Assembly: GCA_009918225.1 (NCBI GenBank)
Contig: RGEP01000047.1
Location: 1 to 10,369, forward strand
DNA length: 10,369 bases
Reading direction: 5' to 3'
Source: Betaproteobacteria bacterium
Lineage (GTDB): Bacteria; Pseudomonadota; Gammaproteobacteria; Burkholderiales; Burkholderiaceae_C
In this document: positions 1-7,976 of the stretch, one piece after another
Numbering within the stretch: the first letter of the stretch is position 1
Layout: every line of letters begins with the position of its first letter
Notes under the pieces: generated by a model
The model's database searches: none
Seen by the model: only the letters and a program-made list of their open reading frames with translations
What the model was told of the DNA's origin: nothing
Made by a program: the position numbers and the translations under genes

Positions 1-18
1 ATGTCTTATATAAGACAT
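1..18. promoter_or_regulatory. Perfect 18-bp palindrome upstream of aceA, likely operator
   Basis: ATGTCTTAT followed by ATAAGACAT is its own reverse complement over 18 bases, with no spacer. It lies 88 bases before the aceA start codon. AT-rich promoter-like hexamers overlap or follow it (TATAAG at 9-14, TAAGAT at 18-23), so a dimeric regulator bound here could block or control aceA transcription. Perfect palindromes of this size in an AT-rich patch of a GC-rich genome are typical transcription-factor sites. I cannot name the regulator. The site touches the window edge, so it may extend to the left. Confidence 0.6.
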
Positions 19-105
19 AAGATACAAAACAGACCTATGCTTGCTCTCATTCGATGTCCCCATTCGTCCTCTTTCCATCCTCTTTTCATCCTCAAGGAGC
101 TCACC

Positions 106-1334
<1,229 letters not shown>

Positions 1335-1347
1335 CGCATCGGCGTAA

Positions 1348-1372
1348 AGATCCGGCTCGGTGGGCCGGATCT
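1348..1372 (+). terminator. GC-rich hairpin between aceA and bciA
   Basis: AGATCCGGC at 1348-1356 pairs perfectly with GCCGGATCT at 1364-1372 around a 7-base loop, 13 bases after the aceA stop. No U-tract follows (the next bases are CGCAACG), so it is not a standard intrinsic terminator. It could be a weak terminator, an mRNA-stabilising 3' hairpin, or an attenuator that lowers read-through into bciA. Confidence 0.4.
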
Positions 1373-1404
1373 CGCAACGTGCGGGCCTGGAGTACCCTTG
1401 GCCC

Positions 1405-2400
1405 ATGGGCAGTCGACGCATCTTTTTGCTGGGGGCCACGGGGACCATTGGACAGGCCACGGCATCTGCCTTGGCTGCCCGAGGCCATGAGGTCGTAGCC
1501 CTGGTGAGGCGGCCATCGGCTCCGCGTGTTCGGAGCACAAGTGTGCTGGATCGCCTGCGGGCCATGCCCGGGCTCACGGTGCGCGAGGGTGACCCCTTGA
1601 ATGCGGATTCGCTGCGCGAGGACGGCTTGTGCGGAGAGCGGTTCGACACCTGGGTATCGTGCTTGGCTTCCAGAACCGGCGCACCGCAAGACGCCTGGGC
1701 GGTAGACCATGCGGGCCATGTGCAGGCCCTTCACGCTTGCCGTGAGGCCGGTGTGCATCAGGTGGTGCTCCTGTCGGCCTTGTGTGTGCAAAAGCCCCAA
1801 CTGGCGTTCCAGCGGGCCAAGCTCGCCTTCGAGGCTGCCCTGATGGAGTCGGGGCTGAACTACTCCATCGTGAGGCCGACCGCTTTTTTCAAGTCGCTTT
1901 CGGGCCAAGTTGAGCGGCTGCGGCGGGGGCGGCCCTTTCTCTTGTTCGGTGATGGCCAGCTGACCGCCTGCAAGCCCATTGCCGACGAGGACTTGGGTGA
2001 GTTCTTGGCCGGGTGCGTTGACGATCCGTCCAGGCACCGACGCATCCTGCCCATCGGCGGGCCTGGGCCAGCCCTGACGCCGCTTCAGCAGGGTCTGTTG
2101 CTGTTTGAGGCGCTGCAAATGGAGCCGCGTTTCAAGCAGGTTCCCTTGTCGGTGATGGACGCTGCCATCGCTGTTCTTGGCGCGGCTGGTCGAGTCTGGC
2201 CTTGGGCTGCGGCCAAAGCCGAGTTGGCGCGTATAGGGCGCTACTACGCGACCGAGTCGATGCTGGTGTGGAACGCGGAACTGAAGCGCTACTGCGCTGA
2301 GGACACGCCAGAGTATGGCCATCGTAGCCTGGCGCAGCACTATGGGGCTCTGGCCCGGGGCGAGGTGGCCGACCAGCGCGGCGACCACGCCGTTTTCTGA
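1405..2400 (+). CDS. bciA: Divinyl (proto)chlorophyllide 8-vinyl reductase, BciA/DVR type
   Basis: This 331-residue protein matches the BciA/plant DVR family, NADPH-dependent enzymes that reduce the C8 vinyl group of divinyl (proto)chlorophyllide during (bacterio)chlorophyll synthesis. Visible evidence is an N-terminal Rossmann motif GATGTIG (10-16), a basic LVRRP after strand 2 compatible with NADPH, LLSALCVQKP (122-131), FQRAKLAFE (135-143), RPTAFFKSLSGQVE (157-170), FGDGQLTACKPI (181-192), LPIGGPGPALTP (215-226), ARIGRYYATESM (275-286) and a C-terminus ending in F as in DVR. These blocks go well beyond generic NAD(P)H-binding SDR similarity. ATG 1405 is preferred because it directly precedes the Rossmann strand. 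GGAG at 1389-1392 is a weak, somewhat distant ribosome site, and an upstream in-frame GTG at 1360 lies inside the hairpin. The alternative is a paralogous reductase of the same family with another substrate. Confidence 0.82.
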   Translation: MGSRRIFLLGATGTIGQATASALAARGHEVVALVRRPSAPRVRSTSVLDRLRAMPGLTVREGDPLNADSLREDGLCGERFDTWVSCLASRTGAPQDAWAVDHAGHVQALHACREAGVHQVVLLSALCVQKPQLAFQRAKLAFEAALMESGLNYSIVRPTAFFKSLSGQVERLRRGRPFLLFGDGQLTACKPIADEDLGEFLAGCVDDPSRHRRILPIGGPGPALTPLQQGLLLFEALQMEPRFKQVPLSVMDAAIAVLGAAGRVWPWAAAKAELARIGRYYATESMLVWNAELKRYCAEDTPEYGHRSLAQHYGALARGEVADQRGDHAVF

Positions 2401-2473
2401 TGCGTGGACCGCCTACGCGCCCACCGCGCGCACCAGCGCATTCCTGACCACCTCGGCAAGAACGAGCAAGACA

Positions 2474-3469
2474 GTGCAGCATCAGCAACCCTTGTGCAAA
2501 AGCCCGGCCGGTGTGGCGCAACGCGATGCCTTGACGCCGGCCATGCGCAAGGTGCTGCAAGGCATCGAGCGTGTCACGCGCACGCCGTTTCACGAGCAAA
2601 CGGCGCAGGCTGCACGACAGGCCTACGAACGCACAGCCGAGGTGCTGGACCTGCCACGGCAGCCACTGCCGCTGGTCCAGGATTTGGCGATCCCGCGTCG
2701 GGACGGTGGCACCTTGCCGGCGCGGTTGTACAAGCCCGACATCGGGAGCGCTTTACTGCCCGTCGTTCTTTATCTCCATGGCGGGGGGTTTACCGTGGGC
2801 AGCTTGGAGACCCATGACAGCCTGTGCCGCCAGTTGGCCTATCGATCTGGTGGAGCGGTTCTGGCGCTGGACTACCGCTTGGCGCCCGAGCACCGATTCC
2901 CCACGGCCGTCGAGGATGCCTTTGACGCCTTGGTGGCTCTGGCGCGCTGCGGTGGTCAATGGGGCCTGAACACGGCCCAACTCGCTGTGGCAGGCGACAG
3001 CGCGGGCGGCACCTTGGCCGCTGTCTGTGCCATCCTGGCGCGGGACGCCGGCATCCCCTTGGCGATTCAACTGCTGATCACGCCCGGTACCACGGCCTAT
3101 GCTGACACCGCTTCCCACCGGCGGTATGGCTCAGGCTATCTGCTGGAAGCCCAGACCATCGAGTGGTTCTTTGCGCACTACATCGACCACACTCAGCGAG
3201 TGGACTGGCGCTTCGCCCCGCTCGAGGCACCTGACCTAGAGGGGGTGGCGCCCGCGGCGCTGCTGTTGGCCGAATGCGACCCGCTGCTTGATGAAGGCTT
3301 GGCCTATGCCGATCGGCTGCGAAGTTCTGGCGTGTCCGTCGAGTTGGAACTCGTGCGCGGGGTGGTGCATGATTTCATCAAGATGGGGCGCGCACTGCGC
3401 GAGGCGCATCAGGCCCAAGACTGGTGCGCACAAGTGCTGCGCGCAGCCTGGACCCCACCGAACCTTTGA
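2474..3469 (+). CDS. Alpha/beta hydrolase, family IV (HSL-like) esterase/lipase
   Basis: This is a cytoplasmic carboxylesterase-type hydrolase of the hormone-sensitive-lipase family, with no signal peptide or membrane segment. With the start chosen here it has 331 residues. The oxyanion-hole motif HGGGF is at about 102-106, followed by LDYRLAPEHRFP. The nucleophile motif GDSAGG has Ser at about 176, the acid is probably Asp in CDPLLDE (about 269), and the catalytic His lies in VVHDF (about 299), where many relatives have HGF. The natural ester is not predictable. The start is uncertain. The frame is open back into bciA (ATG 2315), but that extension does not resemble the family. GTG 2474 has only a poor ribosome site, and ATG 2543 (M-R-K-V-L) would remove 23 residues. 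The gene follows bciA in the same direction and ends 12 bases before the next gene. Confidence 0.85.
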   Translation: MQHQQPLCKSPAGVAQRDALTPAMRKVLQGIERVTRTPFHEQTAQAARQAYERTAEVLDLPRQPLPLVQDLAIPRRDGGTLPARLYKPDIGSALLPVVLYLHGGGFTVGSLETHDSLCRQLAYRSGGAVLALDYRLAPEHRFPTAVEDAFDALVALARCGGQWGLNTAQLAVAGDSAGGTLAAVCAILARDAGIPLAIQLLITPGTTAYADTASHRRYGSGYLLEAQTIEWFFAHYIDHTQRVDWRFAPLEAPDLEGVAPAALLLAECDPLLDEGLAYADRLRSSGVSVELELVRGVVHDFIKMGRALREAHQAQDWCAQVLRAAWTPPNL

Positions 3470-3481
3470 GAAGCCCGTCAC

Positions 3482-4378
3482 ATGAATTCGCCCATCGCAT
3501 CACGCCCGTTGCCCGAACGCCGAGACTTTCGCTGTCTGGACCCCCTGAGGGTGCGCTGGGCAGAGGTCGATCTGCAGCAAATCGTCTTCAATGGCCACTA
3601 TCTGATGTACTTTGACACGGCGGTGGCCGCTTACTGGCGACGGATGGCCATGCCTTATCACGAGACCATGCACGAACTCCAGGGAGACCTGTTCGTGCGC
3701 AAGGCCTCCTTGGAGTACGAGGCTTCGGCACGCTATGACGAGCAGTTGCACATTGGCATGCGCCTGTTGCGCATGGGAACCTCGTCCATGACCCTGCAGG
3801 CTTGCGCCTTCAAGGGCCAGCGCCGCTTGGTACATGGCGAAATCGTTTATGTGTTTGCTGATCCGAAGACCCAGACCTCGCGGCCGATACCCTCAACCCT
3901 GCGGGACTGGATGGAGGCTTATGAGCATGGGGAGTCGATGGTGACGGTGGAGCAGGGCCGCTGGGTCACGCTCGGTGATGAGGCTGCGGCGCTGCGCGTG
4001 GCGGTTTTTGTGCAGGAGCAGGGGGTGCCTCAGGAGATCGAGCAGGATGGCCTAGATGAGCAGGCACACCACGTGGTGGCGCGCAACCGACTGGGCTTGG
4101 CGGTGGGCACGGGTCGCTTGCTGCCCATCGATGCGCGACGCGGCAAGATCGGCCGCATGGCGGTACTGCCCACGGTGCGCGGTGCCGGCATCGGTCAAGC
4201 TTTGCTCAATACCCTGTGTGAGCGCGCCCGGACCGATGGTTTGATCGAGGTGGTTTTGCACGCACAGACTTCCGCATTGGACTTCTACCGCCGCGCGGGC
4301 TTCGAGGTGGCTTCCGAACCGTTTGAAGAGGCGGGTATCGAGCACCGGCTCATGCGCCGGGCGCTGATGACGGGGTGA
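3482..4378 (+). CDS. Fused hotdog acyl-CoA thioesterase (YbgC/4HBT) and GNAT acetyltransferase
   Basis: This 298-residue protein has two domains. Residues about 18-145 form a YbgC/FadM-type hotdog thioesterase: RVRWAEVD with the expected catalytic Asp30, then IVFNGHYLMYFD (normally VVxHxxYLxYFE) and ASLEYEASARYDEQL. This part would hydrolyse acyl-CoA thioesters. Residues about 155-298 form a GNAT domain of the ElaA/YjcF type: LRVAVFVQEQGVPQEIEQD, GRMAVLP, the acetyl-CoA-binding RGAGIG (233-238) and LHAQTSALDFYRRAGF (259-274). This part would transfer an acetyl group to an unknown amine. There is no stop or frameshift between the domains, so the fusion is real at the sequence level. The start is supported by GAGAAG at 3468-3473, eight bases upstream and overlapping the hydrolase stop, which suggests translational coupling. 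The 3' end overlaps the convergent NRDE gene by 29 bases. Confidence 0.88.
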   Translation: MNSPIASRPLPERRDFRCLDPLRVRWAEVDLQQIVFNGHYLMYFDTAVAAYWRRMAMPYHETMHELQGDLFVRKASLEYEASARYDEQLHIGMRLLRMGTSSMTLQACAFKGQRRLVHGEIVYVFADPKTQTSRPIPSTLRDWMEAYEHGESMVTVEQGRWVTLGDEAAALRVAVFVQEQGVPQEIEQDGLDEQAHHVVARNRLGLAVGTGRLLPIDARRGKIGRMAVLPTVRGAGIGQALLNTLCERARTDGLIEVVLHAQTSALDFYRRAGFEVASEPFEEAGIEHRLMRRALMTG

Positions 4379-5150
4379 CCGTCCAGGTCTGTTCGACGCG
4401 TCCGCTGGCTTGGCCTTGGGCATCCCACCCTTGCTCCACGGTGTGCACTCGCCACTCTTGAGGGGTTTGCTGTTCCACCACGATCACCGTGGAGCAGCGG
4501 GTGCCGTAGCGCCGGTGTGGCGTTTCGATGAAGATGCTGGAGAGCCAACGCTCCCACTCGGTGGACAGGCCGGTTTGCGGCAGGAGTTCATCGCTGGGGA
4601 GCTGTCGATCGCTCAGCGCTTGCATGAGGGTTTCGCTCAGGCGGTCAGGCTGCCGGCAGGCCTCATCAAGCATCCGCTTGAGCCGAATCAGCTTGGGCCA
4701 TGGGGTGTCCAGCGCAGCATTGGAAAGCCCATACAGGCCCGGTGCCAAGGCATGTCGGTGACCGTGGCGATTGCTCCAGCAGTGGGCCTGTGCCGCCATC
4801 AGGTCAATGCCCAGTAGGTTGTAGCCGTTGGCGGGCATCGCCCGCAGGCGCTGGGCCATCTCCGGTGCCGCCGGTGCGCCCTGCAACCACATGGGAACCA
4901 GGGCGCCGCGGGAGGGCAACTGGGGGTCTTGTTTCCCCGGTTCGCGCACATTGGTCAACAAGGCAATACGCCCCGTTTGGCTCAGTCCTAACCAAGTGCC
5001 CCCGGCGCGCAGGTCCCGCCCCGCCAGGATCCCCTGGCCTTCCCACCAGGCCATTGGCGCTGACTCACGGTCGTGAAACTCGTCGCGATTGGCCGCGAGG
5101 ACCAGGGGCAGCTTCGGGTGAAGCTGCCAGGCCATCGCCATCAGGCACAC
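4350..5150 (-). CDS. NRDE (TANGO2-like) family protein
   Basis: This is a 266-residue protein of the NRDE family (Pfam NRDE; eukaryotic relative TANGO2). Its biochemical role in bacteria is not firmly known; the animal relatives have been linked to heme trafficking and lipid metabolism. Family marks are the initiator Met followed at once by Cys (MCLMAMAWQ), LVLAANRDEFHDR with NRDE at 21-24, ILAGRDLRAGGTWLGLSQTGRIALLTNVRE (about 41-70) and RYGTRCSTVIVV near the C-terminus. It starts with GTG at 5150-5148, supported by GGAGG on the minus strand six bases upstream and by the conserved Cys2. It lies one base after the ygfZ stop, so the two are probably co-transcribed and coupled. Its TGA (4352-4350) is inside the convergent thioesterase-GNAT gene. 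Confidence 0.9.
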   Translation of the reverse strand: MCLMAMAWQLHPKLPLVLAANRDEFHDRESAPMAWWEGQGILAGRDLRAGGTWLGLSQTGRIALLTNVREPGKQDPQLPSRGALVPMWLQGAPAAPEMAQRLRAMPANGYNLLGIDLMAAQAHCWSNRHGHRHALAPGLYGLSNAALDTPWPKLIRLKRMLDEACRQPDRLSETLMQALSDRQLPSDELLPQTGLSTEWERWLSSIFIETPHRRYGTRCSTVIVVEQQTPQEWRVHTVEQGWDAQGQASGRVEQTWTVTPSSAPGA

Positions 5151-5151
5151 C

Positions 5152-6183
5152 CTAGGCCTCCGTTTCGCTGGGAATGGGATAGGGCAAGGGAAGGGGCTGG
5201 AGCTGTGGGCCTTGCGGTGCCCCGAGGTGCAGGGTTCCGCCGGTCATGGCACTGAGCTTGACCTCGGCCAGAAGGTGGTGCTGTGTCCCGGCCTTGTCGT
5301 CGTGCCCCGCATTGACCACCATACCCGCTGGCTGACCGGGGTCCTCGCTATGAAAAAGCTCGAGCCCTGCAGCGGCACGGGGCGTGGTGTGAGCCGGCAG
5401 CACGAAGAGCGCCATGCGGCGCTTGAGCGTGCCGCGGTATTGGCTGCGTGCCACCACTTCTTGCCCAGGGTAGCAACCCTTGCGGAAATTCACGCCGCCC
5501 AAGAGTTCGAAGTTGATCATTTGGGGCACGAACTGGTCCACGGTAGCCGCTTCGATCCACGGCCAAGCGGCCAGCACATCGGCATGGCGCCAGGCCTCTT
5601 GGGCGCTGGCCGCGCTGTGGTCGCCATCGGCCGGTGGGCTGCTGGCCTGGGATGCGATCCACAGGGTGCGTCCACCCCACCAGCCCATGGCCCAGGCGGG
5701 GTTGGGCTGTTCACCCGCATCGGCGCCTGAAGGGATGAAGGTGCGCACGCTCCACAAGCCAAGACCGGTGCCGTGTTCACCAAACACCCCTAAGTCTTGG
5801 CGTGCCTGCACGCTGCACTTGGCACGCAACACGAACATCCTCAATCGCTTGACCAAGGCCTCTTGCAGGTCGGCATGGGTCAGCAAGAACCAACGGTCTT
5901 CATCTGGGTGCAGCATCACGAAATTGGCCAGCAAGCGGCCCTTGGCGCTGCAGTAGCCACCGGCGCGCGCCTGGCTCGGCTGCATGGACAGGGCGTCCTG
6001 GGTCAGTTGCCCCTGCAGGAATGTGCCCGCGTCAGGCCCCAGCACCTCGACCACACACAGGTGGGGGAGGGCTATCGCGCGCGCGTCTGGAAACGCCGGT
6101 TGCGCGGGCGCTTGCGCTTGGTGCTCGGAGGGCTGGGCTGCAGGTGGGGATACCGGGTCCAGAGGGTGGTCATGCGTAGACAT
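5152..6183 (-). CDS. ygfZ: YgfZ folate-binding protein (Fe-S cluster / tRNA modification factor)
   Basis: YgfZ is a tetrahydrofolate-dependent relative of the glycine-cleavage T-protein that helps maintain certain Fe-S enzymes, including the tRNA methylthiotransferase MiaB. The 343-residue product carries the family signature KGCYPGQEVVAR (235-246), whose Cys is the key conserved residue. It also has the N-terminal GxxxxxFLQGQLTQD block (about 49-63), YCSAKGRLLANF (77-88) and a C-terminal barrel region. Residues 1-30 are a Pro/Gln/Ala-rich, low-complexity extension before the conserved part, so the true start could be internal. I kept ATG 6183 because no better start is visible, although no clear ribosome site precedes it. 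The frame remains open far upstream into mltG, but that is antisense reading of mltG. It is the first gene of a two-gene minus-strand unit with the NRDE gene and is divergent from mltG across 21 bases. Confidence 0.93.
   Translation of the reverse strand: MSTHDHPLDPVSPPAAQPSEHQAQAPAQPAFPDARAIALPHLCVVEVLGPDAGTFLQGQLTQDALSMQPSQARAGGYCSAKGRLLANFVMLHPDEDRWFLLTHADLQEALVKRLRMFVLRAKCSVQARQDLGVFGEHGTGLGLWSVRTFIPSGADAGEQPNPAWAMGWWGGRTLWIASQASSPPADGDHSAASAQEAWRHADVLAAWPWIEAATVDQFVPQMINFELLGGVNFRKGCYPGQEVVARSQYRGTLKRRMALFVLPAHTTPRAAAGLELFHSEDPGQPAGMVVNAGHDDKAGTQHHLLAEVKLSAMTGGTLHLGAPQGPQLQPLPLPYPIPSETEA
5157..5161 (-). promoter_or_regulatory. Shine-Dalgarno GGAGG fixing the NRDE GTG start
   Basis: On the minus strand GGAGG lies six bases before the GTG at 5150, within the last codons of ygfZ. 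This spacing, together with the conserved Met-Cys N-terminus, makes the GTG start convincing and suggests translation coupled to ygfZ. Confidence 0.75.
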
Positions 6184-6204
6184 GACTTGATTATGATTTG
6201 CCCC
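6184..6204. promoter_or_regulatory. Very short divergent ygfZ/mltG intergenic region with possible -10 elements
   Basis: Only 21 bases separate the ygfZ and mltG start codons. On the plus strand TATGAT at 6192-6197 resembles a -10 box and would place transcription start almost on the mltG ATG (6205). On the minus strand CATAAT (plus 6195-6190) is a weaker -10-like hexamer facing ygfZ. No good -35 is visible at 16-18 bases for either. Neither gene has a clear Shine-Dalgarno here, which fits leaderless or very short-leader mRNAs, but this is only inference. Confidence 0.3.
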
Positions 6205-7296
6205 ATGAACAAAGGCGCCAAAAGGGTTGCGGAGCGGCGTTCCGCAGCGGGGCGGCGCGCGGTTTCGTCCACGCCCCGCCGCCCTTGGCAAGTGGCCCTG
6301 GGCCTCTTGGGCATGCTCACGGTGGTGGCAGCCGTTCTGGGCTCCATGATGTGGTGGTGGGTTCATGCGCCCTTGACCCTGCGGCAGCCGGTGGTCGAGC
6401 TCAATATTGAGCGAGGCCGCAGCGCAGCCGGTGTGGCCGAGGGTTGGGTGCGCGCGGGCGTGGACGAGCCGGCCTGGGCCCTGGAAGCCTATTTCCGTTG
6501 GTCGGGCGATGCACGGCGCATCCGTGCGGGCAGCTACGCGGCCGAGTCCGGCTTGAGCCCGCAGGGCTTGTTGGCCAAGATGGTTCGGGGTGACGAGAGC
6601 CTGGAGTCGGTGGTGTTTATCGAGGGCTGGACCTTCGCGCAGCTTCGGGCGGCGCTGGAGCGCGCACCAGGGCTGCGGCAGACCCTGCAAGGCCTGGATG
6701 CCCCAGCGGTGATGAAGGCCCTGGGTTCGCCCGCACTGCCCGCTGAGGGTTGGTTCTTTCCCGACACTTACCGTTATGGGCGCGGCGTAAGCGACCGCAC
6801 GGTGCTGCTTCGGGCCCATGAGGCGATGAAGCGCCAGGTGGAAAAAGCCTGGGAACAGCGCCATGCCGATCTTCCGCTGCGCAGTCCCGCTGAAGCGCTG
6901 GTGCTGGCCTCCATAGTGGAAAAGGAAACCGGACAGGCCGGCGAGCGCGCGCGAATCGCGGGTGTCTTCATCAATCGCCTGCGGCTGGGCATGCCGCTTC
7001 AAACCGATCCGACGGTGATTTACGGCTTGGGTCCGGGCTTTGATGGAAACCTGCGCAAGCGAGACCTGCTGGCCGACACCCCTTTCAACACCTACACCCG
7101 ACGGGGCCTGCCGCCCCATGCGATTGCAATGCCAGGGGCGCAGTCTTTGCTCGCAGCCGTTCGGCCCGAGTCGACTTCAGCGCTGTACTTCGTGGCCAAG
7201 GGCGATGGCAGCAGCCACTTCAGTGTGGATTTGAATGAGCACAACCGTGCTGTCTTCCGGTACCAGAAAATGCCGGCCAGCAGAACCCAACCGTAG
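6205..7296 (+). CDS. mltG: Endolytic murein transglycosylase MltG (YceG)
   Basis: MltG is an inner-membrane lytic transglycosylase that cleaves nascent glycan strands within the chain and is thought to set their length or terminate synthesis. The 363-residue product has a basic cytoplasmic tail (about 1-27), one membrane segment (about 28-53, ending MMWWWV), a LysM-like region, and the YceG catalytic domain. Visible motifs are EGWFFPDTYRY (181-191), ASIVEKETG (235-243) containing the catalytic Glu, GVFINRLRLGMPLQTDPTVIYG (253-274), FNTYTRRGLPPHAI (294-307) and FVAKGDGSSHFS (329-340). The length is close to the family norm. ATG 6205 was chosen; an in-frame ATG at 6193 is an alternative adding four residues. 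Neither has a good ribosome site. It heads the mltG-tmk-holB-tatD unit, an order shared with many gammaproteobacteria and betaproteobacteria. Confidence 0.93.
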   Translation: MNKGAKRVAERRSAAGRRAVSSTPRRPWQVALGLLGMLTVVAAVLGSMMWWWVHAPLTLRQPVVELNIERGRSAAGVAEGWVRAGVDEPAWALEAYFRWSGDARRIRAGSYAAESGLSPQGLLAKMVRGDESLESVVFIEGWTFAQLRAALERAPGLRQTLQGLDAPAVMKALGSPALPAEGWFFPDTYRYGRGVSDRTVLLRAHEAMKRQVEKAWEQRHADLPLRSPAEALVLASIVEKETGQAGERARIAGVFINRLRLGMPLQTDPTVIYGLGPGFDGNLRKRDLLADTPFNTYTRRGLPPHAIAMPGAQSLLAAVRPESTSALYFVAKGDGSSHFSVDLNEHNRAVFRYQKMPASRTQP

Positions 7297-7299
7297 GCG

Positions 7300-7304
7300 A
7301 AGGA
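7300..7304 (+). promoter_or_regulatory. Shine-Dalgarno AAGGA for the tmk TTG start
   Basis: AAGGA lies six bases before the TTG at 7311, in the short gap after the mltG stop. It supports the rare TTG start codon, because translation from there gives the exact expected thymidylate kinase N-terminus (F-I-T-F-E-G-I-D-G). Confidence 0.7.
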
Positions 7305-7310
7305 CCAGCT

Positions 7311-7976
7311 TTGTTCATCACGTTTGAAGGCATCGACGGTGCCGGCAAATCAACCCACCTGGCGGCCTTGGCCCAGTGGTGGCGGGCGCGCGACCGTGAG
7401 GTGGTGTTGACGCGCGAGCCTGGTGGAACCCCGTTGGCCGAACGTCTGCGTGAGATGGTGCTGCATGAGGCCATGGACCCGCTGACCGAATCGCTGCTGG
7501 TGTTTGCAGCACGCCGCGAGCATCTGCTCAAGGTGATTGAGCCTGCGCTGGCGCGCGGCGCAGTCGTCTTGTGCGACCGGTTTACCGATGCCACCTTTGC
7601 CTACCAGGGGGGAGGGCGAGGCTTCAACTGGGCGGTGCTGGCGCAGCTCGAGACGTGGGTCCAAGGTGACCGTCAGCCCGATCTGACGTTTCTCTTTGAC
7701 GTCCCCCCTGAAGTGGCCCAAGCACGGCGTGCGGCCGTGAGACAGCCGGATCGCTTCGAAGCCCAGGATGAAGCTTTTTTTGCTCGCGTGCGCCAGGCCT
7801 ACGAGGCGCGACGCCAAGCCCAGCCGCTTCGATTCGCGGTGGTTGACGCCACAGCAGCACCCGACGTGGTGGGCACACAGGTGCTAAGCCTGATGGCCGA
7901 TCGGGCAGGGGTGCAGGGCGCTGAAGGCGCTGCGCGCCGCGGCCCACCATTGGATGTCCCGGGCGTGGCGTCGTGA
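7311..7976 (+). CDS. tmk: Thymidylate kinase (dTMP kinase)
   Basis: Tmk phosphorylates dTMP to dTDP with ATP, an essential step of dTTP supply for DNA replication. The 221-residue cytosolic protein shows the P-loop EGIDGAGKST (6-15), REPGGTP (35-41), the CDRF segment with DR at 89-90 (family DRY/F/H), DATFAYQGGGRG (93-104) and the nucleoside-binding TFLFDVPPEVAQAR block. The usual lid arginines are present in the DRFEAQDEAFF region. It starts with TTG at 7311, with AAGGA six bases upstream and 14 bases after the mltG stop. The C-terminal 20 residues or so (GAEGAARRGPP...) are a non-conserved tail. Its TGA overlaps the GTG of holB by four bases, implying translational coupling. Confidence 0.95.
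   Translation: MFITFEGIDGAGKSTHLAALAQWWRARDREVVLTREPGGTPLAERLREMVLHEAMDPLTESLLVFAARREHLLKVIEPALARGAVVLCDRFTDATFAYQGGGRGFNWAVLAQLETWVQGDRQPDLTFLFDVPPEVAQARRAAVRQPDRFEAQDEAFFARVRQAYEARRQAQPLRFAVVDATAAPDVVGTQVLSLMADRAGVQGAEGAARRGPPLDVPGVAS

Noticed and set aside
2315..2473. N-terminal extension of the alpha/beta hydrolase overlapping bciA
   Set aside because: The residues do not resemble the family N-terminus, and the overlap with bciA would be 86 bases; a start at 2474 or later fits better.
4369..4383. Small hairpin GACGG/CCGTC at the convergent gene end as a terminator
   Set aside because: Only five base pairs and no U-tract on either strand, so it does not support a terminator call.
5797..6204. 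Upstream in-frame extension of mltG through ygfZ
   Set aside because: It is antisense to ygfZ and would place a long unrelated segment before the membrane anchor; MltG proteins normally begin shortly before that anchor.
6184..7119. Upstream in-frame extension of ygfZ reaching into mltG (would make a 655-residue protein)
   Set aside because: The extension is antisense to the mltG catalytic domain and resembles nothing in the YgfZ family; the conserved part begins only after the ATG at 6183.
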